Shown one piece after another: positions 15,301 through 25,727 of a stretch of 64,000 bases of DNA. Source of the DNA: Haliclona indistincta. Its lineage: Eukaryota; Porifera; Demospongiae; Haplosclerida; Chalinidae. The stretch covers positions 5,770,191 to 5,834,190 of the forward strand of contig OZ024789.1 in NCBI GenBank assembly GCA_964017065.1, read 5' to 3'. How positions within the stretch are numbered: the stretch's first letter is position 1; every line of letters starts with the position of its first letter. The translations under genes and the position numbers were made by a program. The notes below the pieces were generated by a model, which ran no database searches, was not told the DNA's origin, and saw nothing but the letters and a program-made list of their open reading frames with translations.

Positions 15301-18300
15301 AAAAATTTCTATTTTAATTTTGAAAGCATCTCACTAGCTTTTCATTCGTGTGAATAAGTCATAGCATTAATTTTTATGTATGCTTTTGCTGCCCGAACAA
15401 ATACCTTGGGGATAATAATATTATGCACAATACCTTGTATTATTCTCATCATTGTCTCTCATCAGCTTGTTCCTGTCCTGATTGTGATGGTGTCACTGGT
15501 AGATGCCCATGTTCTGAAGGTGATCCTGACTGCTGTCCGCCTGATCAATACAGAGTCGACTCACAGTGTGTGGACTGTGGCTGCAACCCGCTCGGCTCAG
15601 TCGCTAATGTGTGCAGTACCTCAGGAGAATGTACCTGCAAGCAGGGTGTATCTGGTAGCAAGTGTGACTCTTGTTCCGACGGGTTCTTCAATCTGTCATC
15701 CGAGGGCTGTGCTCCATGTAACTGTGCTGAAGGTAGAGCGAATGACTTGTGCAATTCAGATGGTGACTGCAACTGCTTGCCTGGAGTGACGGGGAAAAAG
15801 TGTGACGTGTGTGTTAGAGACATGATTGGACCTAGCTTAGACACTCAGTCTCTGTGTACTCGTTGTCACTGTAATGGATACTCTAGTGTGTGTCGACCAG
15901 CTACTGGTTGGTACTTAGTCACTGAGCAAGACCAGTTCGATGATGCTGGTGAGTTGAATGGATGGAGTGTGGAACGAGGAACAGCTAGAATACGGTGAGA
16001 ACCGAGCCATTTGTATTATATTGTGTGTGAGCTAAAAATAAGCATATCTGAGCACTGCTTTTACATGTAAAAGTATGAATTTTTACCTGCTCAACAATTG
16101 GTTGTCGTACTTTTCTTCATCATTTTTCTTTCTCTCATCAGCGAAACTGGTAGTAATAATTTTGTTCTTGAAGTGACCCCACAACCTGAAGCCAGGACTG
16201 TGGCTATCAACTTTCCCTCACGCTATCTTGGTGATAAATTGACCTCCTACAGTCTACCTATGTCCCTTGACGTAGCCGCTCCATTCTACGTTGCCCAGTC
16301 TGTCCAAGTTACAGCTGTGTTGGAGATAGTAGGGATGTTCAGTCCATTCAGGAGGGCTACAGTGGAATCACATGTCATCGATTTGAGTCAAGAATTATCC
16401 ACTGTTGAGGTTAGTACAACACATCAATTTTTTTTATTTCCAATAGTGACTTTGTATTGGATTGTTAGTGCAAAAATATATTTCTCATTGGCTGCTCATT
16501 TTAATTTTTGCCGGCTTTATACTGAATTTAAATAAAATTAATAATGGTACCTTCTTGTCACAATTAATTATTTTTGTGCTTTTGTTTTCACAGATGTTCT
16601 TGACTGGTCTAAATTTTAACGAAAGGAACATCTATTTCACACGAGAGGCTAGTTCAGATGTTATGCATCGAGTCCTCTCAAGAATAGTCTCAATTAAACT
16701 GATCGTCACTATACCAACGGTATGTGTGTGTGAGAGAGAAAGAATGATAACAAGACGGAATGAAAGAGGGAGAGAGAGAAAAAGTGAAAGAAAGAGAGGT
16801 GGAGCCACTGGAGTGAATAAAGAGAGAGAGGGAGATAGAGACAGAAAGAGAGAAAAAGAGTTAGTAGTAGAGAGATAGAAAGAGAAAGAGAGGTGGAAAG
16901 GGATTAATAAAGGGAGCAAGACAGAGAGATAAAGCGATAGAAATATATATTATTGTTATTTGTTTTTTCTATAGCAAGGTGGTGTTGGCAACTCAACTAT
17001 ATTCATTGACTCAGTTCAATTTCCATATGCGGTCAACAACCGTTCACACCCCATGGCGTCTTCCTCAGAAGTCAACTTTGTTGAAAATTGTTCGTGTATT
17101 ACCGGCAGAATGGGCAGTCGTTGCCAACAATGCTCAAGAGGGTACACCTTTGATCCTCAAAATGGAGGGCAATTTGCACGCTGTGTTCCTTGCTCTTGTC
17201 ACAACTCTCCTGACATCTGTGACCCCAATACTGGCGTCTGCTTAAACTGTGCTATCGGTAACACTGGCGACCAGTGCCAAAACTGTGCCTCAGGATATTA
17301 CCGACAGCCGGTTACTAACAAATGTCTCCCTTGTACCTGTCCTGGGCTATCCGAATCGTCGAACTACTTTGCTAGTGGTTGTTCAGTTGGAGCAAACGAT
17401 ACCACAACATGTAACTGTCTGCCTGGTCACGGAGGAGATGACTGCGGTCGCTGTGTGACAGGGTATTTTGGTGATCCCAGTTTATCGAGAGGACAATGTG
17501 AGGAGTGTGGCTGCTCTGCAATTGGATCTGGAGCAGCCGACTGTAACCGAGTAAGTGCGTGTATAGTGTGTTAGAGGGTCTGTTATCTTGTATCATGTAT
17601 GTGAGAAGAAGAAATCTAGATAAGAAGAAATATTAGTTTGTATTTCTCCCAACAGACTACTGGGCAGTGCCAGTGCCATGATATGTACAGTGGAAGAATG
17701 TGTGGTGACTGTTCTGACGGTTTTTGGGACCCTTTGAAAAATGGAACTTGCTCTGGTTAGTCCCAAAACAAGTGAATGATTGAGTGAGCAAACGAGTGAG
17801 TGAGTGAGTGGGAGATCGAGTGAATGAGTGAGTGATGTAGCTTGATTGCTTATTAACTTTCAAAGATTAACATTTGCTTCAAAATTGTCATTTCTCTAGC
17901 TTGTGGTTGTCATCCTAATGGTTCTCTGTCATCCAGCTGTAACCAGGACACTGGTGTGTGTCGCTGTCGTACTGGATTCACTGGTGATAAGTGTGATCGA
18001 TGCAGCCCAACTGGCACAACGGGAGTCTTTCCCTTTTGTGAGCCTTGCAACGAATGCTCATCTCGCTTCAATCGACCAATTTCTCAGCTTGAGGCAGAGA
18101 TAGATCAAGCAGAGCAAGATGTGAATGAGCTGATGAACAGGACTGAAACCATTGATGACAGCTTACTGGAGTCACTGCAACAGCTACTGGTAGAGATAGA
18201 GCGACTTCTCGAATCAAGGAACATCACCATGATCACGAGTGATGCAGTTTCCACTTATAATCGATTGTGTGATCTTATTGACAGAATGAGAGATCTTTTG

Positions 18301-20528
18301 AATCGTCTTCAAACTCTTCAAGGGAATGTTACGAACTCGACTAGCGAGGTAAATTCGCTCATTCAGCAGGGAACAAACTTGCTTGACAGATTTATTCAAT
18401 TTGGTTCTCTCTTTCAAAATGTAACTGAACAAGTACGTGCACTTGAAGAAATTAATTTCACAGCACAGCTTGCAATGTTGGAATCAGCCTCAAACCGATC
18501 AAACCGGTTTTACAATCTTGTTCGTCAGAATGTCACTGGACTTGCTGATCAAACGAATCAAACACTCACTGAATTGAACTTGAAATATCCTATTTTTCTC
18601 AATCTTAGAAATATGACTCTTGTTCTGCTGGAGACCTTGAGAGAAAAGATTCTTGAGTATCAGATGTTTATTCAAGAAGCCAGCATTACACTATGTGGTT
18701 CGGAAGGTGATTGTACAGGAGAGTGTGGAGGTGTGATGTGTGACAGTTGTGGAGGTATGAGATGCAATGGGTCAATATCACAAGTACTACGTGCCGCCAA
18801 TGTTACCCGACAAGCTCAAGAAACTTCTAATCAAATTTACCAAGAGCTTTTAACAGCTATAAACACACTAACTACAGCAAGAAATATTTCTGAAACAGCG
18901 AATACTACTTCCTTTATGGCTGAAGAGGAAGCTAGGCAGGCAATGAGCACTGCACTGGAGTTACTGACACTTGTTCAGACCCTGCTAGTAGATGTACAGA
19001 GAGAGCTGGCAACACCAATACCTGATGTATCACAGATAGAGACTCTGCAGAACGAGACACTGACTCTACAACTAACAAGCACTCCTGAAGAGGTATGGGG
19101 ATATTGTATGAACAATGATGTGCATTGCAGCAAGTTGCCATAAAACAAAAACGTGCATAAAGAAATTTTTGTGAGTGTTCTTGAAGCACAAAAAATATTT
19201 GCAAATTCTTTACAATTTATGCGGCAATGGTTTTAAATTATTTTATGCCAGACCTTTATCTGTTTGCATTTGCCTATCGTGCCATAATATTAAACGTTAG
19301 TTATTTTTGGTGTTGAATCGAAATGCTATCTCATTAATTTTGTCATCAGGTGAACAGTACAGTAGTGGAGCTGATGAGGATCATTAGTATGTTTGTGGAC
19401 ATTGGTAATGTGACCGAGGCAGAGCTGAGAGAGAGAGTGGATCGAGCATTGAACACCTCCAGGATGGCAGAGTTAGCACTCACTCACTCACTCACTCACT
19501 CACTCACTCACTCACTCACTCACATTTGTTCACACATTTATACTGAGGAACTCTTACTCATTTTTCTACGTTATTATGTTTGCTACTTCCTTTCCTAGTG
19601 TATTAGCTGATGCGATCTTGCGTGATGTAGCAGTACTCAGGACAAGGTTGGTGCAGTTACGAGAAAACAGGACTGCCATCGAATCTCAGGTTGTTCCAAC
19701 TCGCATGCTGATTCAACGAGCAAGAAACGATACCAACATAGTGAGTGACTATTTTTAACAATCAAATTATAGCGGAGAACCATTTTTGTCATAGCATTCC
19801 ACTAGCAGTTGCTAAGAATGCATAATTCGTTTTTTAATGCTGTATTTTCTTCGAGAAAATAATATCACACTCTTCTCACTGTTATAGGCTGAGTCATCAT
19901 TGAACAGTACTGAGCGATCACTAACACAGCTATCATCCAGTGTAGCTAACCTCAGTCGTGTGGTCACAACACTGCAGGAACAGTTCACTAGGAACCAGAT
20001 GAGACTAGCTATCATCAGAAACACAACAAACCAGACTAACCAGCTCTCAGATACACTAATACAGGTATACATTGATGACTTCAAAAATTGACACCAAACT
20101 CAGTAAAATTTTGACTCTCTGAGCTTCATAATTATTTATGTTTTGTCTTGATTATAGGAGTCTATACGACAGGAGGCTAGGTTGAATGAGCTTGAACAAA
20201 CTGCTGAGAACAATCTAAGAGTTGCTAACAGAGATCTTCAGAGTACTCGAGAGATACACCAGAGAGGAGAGGAGATCAGGAAGAGAGCATCCGAACAACT
20301 ACTGAGAGTAGAGGGTCAGACACACACACATTCACATAAATACATCTCACTATAAATCATTTTATCTGCGCAGTGTTGTTAAACAGAAGGCAGTGTATTG
20401 AGGAAGAGCAGTCTCAGTTGAGAGGGAACATCCATCGAGTAGCAGCTCAACTAGAGGCTGTGAGAAATGATATCCGTGTTAGAGTCTCACGTAACACAGT
20501 CTGTCTCCGTGGAGCAGGACTAACATAA
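6375..20528 (+). CDS. Laminin chain: LN, LE, L4, LE, coiled coil with beta-type knob (laminin A)
   Basis: Secreted chain of a basement-membrane laminin trimer (family knowledge). Seventeen phase-consistent exons: 6375-6453, 6512-7005, 7344-7580, 8083-8203, 13379-13537, 15058-15231, 15466-15994, 16142-16409, 16594-16719, 16975-17550, 17656-17755, 17900-19092, 19350-19471, 19599-19740, 19888-20064, 20158-20314, 20374-20528. Total 4809 nt, about 1602 aa. Residues 1-26 form a hydrophobic signal peptide. The LN domain runs to about 270 (RTWWQSSNN, LDLGSTFFFTHVLLSF). LE repeats follow; L4/laminin IV-A lies at about 580-757 (YLGDKLTSYSLPMSLDV) and splits an LE as in gamma and alpha chains; further LE repeats precede a coiled coil from about 1015 to the end. 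A Cys-rich interruption at about 1220-1243 (CGGVMCDSCGGMRC) resembles the beta-chain knob. There are no LG domains. Many NxS/T sites lie in the coil. Chain class is therefore ambiguous. Confidence 0.92.
8642..9122. repeat. Tandem duplication of a 240-bp unit in laminin intron 4
   Basis: Two nearly identical units, 8642-8881 and 8882-9122, each starting CTGGGTGACTCTGCC and ending in ATACTATTACCAG. They differ by one G in the GTGAGG(GG)TCTG run. The second half of the unit recurs inverted at about 10365-10520. Confidence 0.95.
8948..10520. mobile_element. Candidate foldback element 1 (laminin intron 4)
   Basis: The left end GGTCTGTGTACTGTTGGTCC at 8948 and the right end, which reads the reverse complement up to 10520, are inverted over about 155 bp. 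The arms include an AATTTTCGCTTC / GAAGCGAAAATT pair and the TAGCCATTTTTCATG block. The interior has no recognised gene. It abuts foldback element 2 at the GGGT at 10521-10524. Whether this is one element or two solo ends is uncertain. Confidence 0.6.
10525..13176. mobile_element. Foldback element 2, about 460-bp inverted arms (laminin intron 4)
   Basis: A 2652-bp element. The left arm 10525-10984 starts GGGTCCGTGTATATTTGGGC, and the right arm 12716-13176 is its near-perfect inverse. A flanking GGGT on both sides (10521-10524 and 13177-13180) could be a 4-bp target duplication. The interior has CATGCTTCCA-type direct repeats at about 11370-11640 and no transposase that I recognise. The same open frame runs through both arms, which reflects the inverted repeat and not a protein. 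Confidence 0.8.
13692..14430. mobile_element. Hairpin-headed repeat element (laminin intron 5)
   Basis: Begins with the hairpin AGGGAGACAC-GGTA-GTGTCTCCCT (13694-13717), then a GAACGAGAAAACAAGATGGC block. A TTCTTTC pyrimidine tract lies near 13930-13962. The same order (hairpin, ACAAGATGGCGGCTACA, CTTCTTTCTTTC) is seen at 44094-45040. The right boundary is approximate. Confidence 0.55.
14555..14945. mobile_element. MITE with about 140-bp inverted arms (family M1, laminin intron 5)
   Basis: Left arm about 14555-14697 and right arm about 14802-14945 are near-perfect inverses, running from AAGAAATTAAAAAGATTTCT to AGAAATCTTTTTAATTTCTT. A short unique centre lies between them. A second family member is at 20912-21553. 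No protein. Confidence 0.85.
16725..16915. repeat. GA-rich low-complexity tract in laminin intron 9
   Basis: GAGAGAAAGA-type purine tract after a short GT run. It is also present, diverged, in laminin copy B at about 27137-27330, so it predates the duplication. Confidence 0.85.
19482..19521. repeat. (CACT)n microsatellite in laminin intron 13
   Basis: About ten CACT units beginning within about 10 bases of the donor GA|GTTAGC of exon 13. The copy-B equivalent at 29895-30029 is much longer. Confidence 0.9.
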
Positions 20529-20911
20529 CATTATAACTATTGTCCATTTGTTGTATAATTGTATCTATCATGTGACTTGTTCTTTTTACAATTATTGTTC
20601 ATTGTAAGGTGCCATGTAAAATGCATGTGCTATTATGCATGCTGCTGTATAATCTGCTTGACATCTTGAGCAGCAGTACATCATCAGAGGAAGGGAGTAT
20701 CAGAACAGCTACTGTGACTCTGTTTGTCAAAAAGAACGATTTTCATATGCATGTACGGCGGCGGGTATAGGACAAAATTAATATGCATATGCATGCATGA
20801 TAACAACTGAAATAAATGGTTGACCAAAATAATTTATCAAAATAGTTATAAAAAGCACAAGCACAACAGCTCAAGAATTTGAAACTCACTGAAAAAAAAA
20901 AGTACACAAAC

Positions 20912-21553
20912 TAGAAAATAAAAAGATTTCTAACGAAATCAAAAGGATGTGTGTGGGGATAAAGATATCTGCTACTGGCCATGCATGCTTGGTCCACAAT
21001 GTAAACCAACAAGGAGCAAGCATGGAATGGTAACACGATTGACTTGCTAACAGACCATAGATCCCTACATCAGTGGCTGCACATAAGATTTGATTTTGAT
21101 ATCAGGTGTCAATCAACAGTAACTAGCTGAACTGCTATAGTCAGCCACAGCAGCCACTGATGCAGAAATCTATATATGGCCTGTTAGCAAGTCAATCGTG
21201 TTACCATTCACAGCCAAAAAGTAGTCCATGTCCAACTGGAGTTTCCTATGTGTACAAGATTTCTGTCCTTGCATGTACAGCATTTGTAAACTTCTTGGAA
21301 ACTTCTTGTTACTCTTGGAAACCCCCAGGAAATGGACTAAATTTTACAAGTTTGGAAACTGTTTTGCACACTAAAAGTTTCCTTGGAAACTGCCTTGTAC
21401 ATTGGACTTTTCCAAACAGTGTCCAACTTGGAAACTTAGTCCTTTTTGGCTGTGATTCCATGCTTGCTCCTTGTTGGTTTACATTGTGGACCAGTAGCAG
21501 ATATCTTTATCCCCACATCCTTTTGATTTCGTTAGAAATCTTTTTATTTTCTA
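20912..21553. mobile_element. MITE family M1 copy interrupted by a second element
   Basis: The outer arms (about 20912-21075 and 21136-21553 without the insert) are inverted. They share the GTAACACGATTGACTTGCTA block with the M1 copy at 14555-14945. It lies in the gap between the laminin A stop (20528) and the convergent NLR1 stop (21672). The right arm is split by the element at 21209-21454. Confidence 0.85.
21209..21454. mobile_element. Nested 246-bp inverted-repeat element with ATT duplication
   Basis: Terminal inverted repeats CACAGCCAAAAAG / CTTTTTGGCTGTG, flanked by ATT on both sides (21206-21208 and 21455-21457). Removing the element and one ATT restores TTACCATTCCATGCTTGC, exactly the inverse of the outer MITE's left arm. 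The 3-bp duplication recalls PIF/Harbinger-type elements, but the superfamily is not proven. Confidence 0.85.
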
Positions 21554-21671
21554 GTGTAACAGTTACAGTTGATCAAAATAATTTATCAAAAATAATTATA
21601 AAAAGCACAAGCAGAACAGCTATTTATATGTTTGGAATCAATATCGAGATTATAGCTTATACAGTTGCTGG

Positions 21672-24600
21672 CTAAATGACATTGCATCGAGATCCAGTGC
21701 AGTGATCTGTGTACTGTTGGTCCACGATGATGTCGTGTTTCAGATTACGATTCATTGCTTGAAGAATTTTGGACTTTGAATTTTCGTTTAAGCCTGTATT
21801 TTTTAGTTTTAAGTAACGTAGTGTGTTATTCTGTCGAAGACCTTCACACATAAAGTTAACTGCTTGTCTTGACGTAAAGAATTCCAGATTCTTTGATAGA
21901 TCAAGGTGAACGAGTGTTTTGTTGATTTTTAGCATTGTAGCGAGCGCCCGAGCAGTATTCCCTGTAACTTCAAGATTTGTTTTACTAAGATTCAAGTGAA
22001 CAAGTGAGGTATTGTGATGAAGAGCTTGAAAAACGTTGCAACTTCCAGGCATAAAATTGACTGATAAGTCCAGGTGCGTTAGTGTTTTGTTGATTTGAAG
22101 CATTGTAATGAGTGCTGCCAAAACAGCATCATCAAGTTTTGTGTTACTGAGGTTCAGATAAAGTAATGTGGTATTATGCTCAAGAGCACTAAAGATATTG
22201 CTACTTCCTAAAAGTAAAAAATTTCCAGATAGATCAAGATGTGTTAGAGTATTGTTTACTTGAAGCATTGTAGTGAGCGCTTCCCGATCAGCAGCAAAGA
22301 ATCCTGCACCGTTAAGATTTAAGTGGACTAGTGTGTTATTGTGCTGAAGACCTTGAAAGATATAACAAGGGTCTATACAAGAATATGATAGAGTGAGATG
22401 TGTTAATGATTTGTTCATTTCAAAAAATTCCTTCAAAATTGATCCAACTTCTTCCTTGCTTTGGTTATTAGTGAGCTGCAATTTTGTATTCACAAAATTT
22501 AGTTCAGTAATATGAAAGAAGTCAGTATTCCGCAGTTCTTTGGTAAGCTGTAGGAAACTATCACTAGAGACTATACTATCTCCTATTGTCAGTTTAGAGC
22601 ATACTAATAAGTTCTTAAGATGAGACATGACAAATCTAACCTCATCCACTGAAATGAGATTTACACGTATTTCTATCTCCAATCTTCTTGTTCGGCAGCT
22701 AGTTACTCTTCCTGAAGATGCTTTTGTGAGTTCAAGCAAAAGAAACTTCAACTTTTCATCGTCCACAGAAAGTATTCTAACACAGACATCTTTAGCAGAC
22801 AACTCTGACAAAAGATATACAATAAAGTAGCCAATAACCAAGCAATCTGTTGGAATTAATTTGTGAAAATCTATCTCTACAACATTTCCAGTGAATCCAG
22901 ATCTAACTAAACTACAAAGAGAAAGATTCTGTGCTTCATAGAAGCAGTGCAAAAATGGCAAAAGATCAGAAACTCCAGATTTTTGTTTTGAGGAAGTCGA
23001 AATAAATTTTCGTATCGCTGGATTTGTAAGTTGAGTGAAGCCACTATAGTAATGTAGTACAGCTTGAAAGCGAGAGCTGCTAAACATGCGTTTGAATACG
23101 TCCATCTGTTCATTAGAATCCATGTGTGATATATAATGAGCAGCAAGGAGCTCTTGTACTGAGAGATGGAAAAAGTTGTGTGAGAGAGATTTGCTGAATT
23201 TGGTGAGCCCCTCAACAGACTGGAGAAGCCCCAAAGATGGTAGACTAGCTGGAAGATTGAGGTCTAGTAAGTCTTTGTGGTAGAATATTACTTTGTTCTT
23301 CATTACTCCCTCGTATGCAAGCAAACTAATATCACTCAATTTAGAGAAAAGGACATCAGGAAGGTCATCCAGTGAGGACACTGCAGATATATCTGTCTGA
23401 GATACATGTGTTTCCAATTCTCGCATAATGCAGCAGAGTACCAAATCACAGAAAAGCTCATGGAGAGTGGTAGGTAGAGCTTCCTTCATTGTCAGGAATA
23501 TGTGCACCAGTATTGCTACATGTAGAGGTACATAGCAGTAACCTTCTATAACTGGGTGCTCTTCAAGGTGCTGGACAAGCTTCTGAATGCGAGTGCTGTT
23601 ACCATCCAAAGCTTTCTCAATGTACTCACGAATCTGGCGTTGAGTGAATCCCAGGATCTCCACTCGTCGATCAGCTATGTGGAGCAGGTTTCCTGAGGAC
23701 ACTGGTCGAGAGGTAATAAGGACAGTACTTTGATGAAGAGAGAGTTTGTGTGGTTGTTGAATTATTGTTGATACAAGTGAATTAGTTTGTAGATGAGATG
23801 GAAATTCGTCCCATCCATCAAAGATAAATAAAACATTTTCACCAGAAGTATCTTGAATCTGAGAAGCAACTGATTTAGACAGTTCAAAATTACGAGCTGG
23901 TAGTATGTCAGTCAAAGTAATTGCATTTTGAATTACCTGATCACGCAAGTAAACAAGAACTACGAGATCAAATCTTCTCAAAGAATAAGTACATTTACCT
24001 TGTGCCCACTCATGGCAGAAGTGGAGAGCAAGTGTGCTCTTTCCTCCTCCTGGAACTCCTTCAATGAGAAGTACTCTCGGAGGAATAGGTGATGGAAGAA
24101 TAACCAGTGGCTGGTCTGTTTGAAAGAGTTTTTCTAGATTAATTGGTTCCTTTCGAGTCATAATAGTTTCTATTTTTCCCAGCTGTGCCAGTCTGACCAT
24201 TTCCTCCTCCCTGTCTCCACGTCGTAGTTCCCCACTGCCAATCATTGCTAGCTGGATGAATTCACATCGTGGGAGGTGACTCCAATGTTGGGAGGTTTGG
24301 CTCTGAGACATATATGAGTATAGTTTTCTAAGGTAAGATGCATAAGAAACTAGATGGCCAGAATCTTGTGCATTTGCTGCTTCTTGTGTCAGTGTTGAAT
24401 AGCTTGAAAGTGCACAAGGTTTGTGAGCAAAATCTTGATCTGGTACAACTGTTGTCATGTGTTCAGTCTCATTCAATTTATCTATAGAAAGAGTATGTTT
24501 ATCATCCATTGATCGATAGACAGCATGACTTATGTTGGCTTACCTGTTGTGTTTTCAATGAGTTCAGCAAGTGCACCCAGTTCAGACTGTCTGAGACATT

Positions 24601-25468
24601 CTATCAAGTGTTGATATGTACGAGTAGGTGCATCGCTTGTCAGCCATTTCTGGAGGATGGCTTGTGTGACACTCTCAGCACCTCTGATGATATGGTCCTT
24701 CTCGATAAGATCAACCATTGTTCCATTCTTGTCTTGTAGGAGATACATTCCAAAAATCTTGTAGTTACCAGCAGCAATTGTTTTATTGACTCTCAGTGGT
24801 TCACCATCAGGTTTCTTTAATTCCATGAGGTCCAGTAGTGTGGGTATGGTACCTACAAAACGAGTTCAGTCTGGTATAATCCGCCGATAAATGATCATAG
24901 GCATCACAAATTCAAGCCAGTAGACAGGGGGGGTTTGGTAGGTTCGGACGAACCGCCCAGGCTACCCAACGGTCCGCTTGAAGTCTTCAGAAAATTACTA
25001 TACTGGCTACTTTTGACTCTGCAAATTGCTGTTGCTAGAGTAGAAGACTGCAGTAAGCCAGTAATACGGCTAGTTTCCAAGTTGCATGCACGGTACGCGA
25101 TCGCGAGTGACCAATCTGCAGCCCGATTCGATGGAAACGCCCATCATGAATAATTAATTAGCTAAAATTTCGGCGGCGCTTTGCGCCGCAAACAAGAACG
25201 AACCTCCCCATTACAAATCCTGGCTACGGCCTTGCCGTGACAACAGTTTTACACTATACAGACCTTTGCATGTTGCTTGATAGGAATGACAGCTGAAATT
25301 GTAAATGGGCGTTGGCTACTAGGCTAATTCAATTCACGCGATTCAAGCCAACGCCCATTTCACAATCTTCGCTGTCAAGCAACTTGCAAATGTATGATAC
25401 TCACAATGATCGATAGTGCCATCAGTAACTTCATCAGCCATCGATATACTTCTCCTATTTTGTGCCAT
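21672..25468 (-). CDS. NLR receptor: DEATH-NACHT-LRR (NLR1, intact)
   Basis: Cytoplasmic innate sensor of the animal NLR type. Three exons on minus: 25468-25405 (MAQNRRSISMADEV), 24852-24544 and 24481-21672. Phases join cleanly for 1060 aa. Exon 2 encodes a DEATH-fold domain, about residues 22-124, ending in a WLTSD...TYQHLIECLRQSEL helix block. Exon 3 holds the NACHT with Walker A GVPGGGKST at about 266-274 and Walker B VLFIFDGWDE at about 341-350, a helical NACHT-associated region, then about eight LRRs of the NxTLxHLDLS type at about 780-1010. All protein-altering features are intact, unlike the two paralogues. It converges on laminin A. Intron 1 carries a 480-bp insertion. DEATH-NACHT-LRR genes are known to be expanded in Amphimedon; the ligand cannot be inferred. 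Confidence 0.93.
24910..25395. mobile_element. Insertion in NLR1 intron 1
   Basis: The NLR2 and NLR3 intron 1 sequences run directly from GGTATAATCAT.. to ..ACTCACA, so about 480 bp are extra here. The insert holds a GGCGGCGCTTTGCGCCGC block and a hairpin at 25288-25378 with AATGGGCGTTGGCT / AGCCAACGCCCATT arms. Related GC-rich sequence is seen near 39195-39260. Confidence 0.65.
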
Positions 25469-25727
25469 TTCAAGGTAAACCGTACAATTTAAGTTGCTCT
25501 GACCCTAAGCCTCGCCCTACTGGAGCTGTGGTGTGGCGGAAGCGAGTTCGTTCTAAATGAATCGCGTTATGTACCAGCAAGGTGGCAGGTAACCAATATT
25601 CATGACTTATGCAAGTAGCTGTATTTTTCTAACCAAGGGTATTCGTGTAGACAGAGTTGCCTCGTGCAGTTTGCTTGCCTATCGATAGGCATCGAATTAG
25701 CCTTGTGTGTTGACTGTTTTTCTTTAG

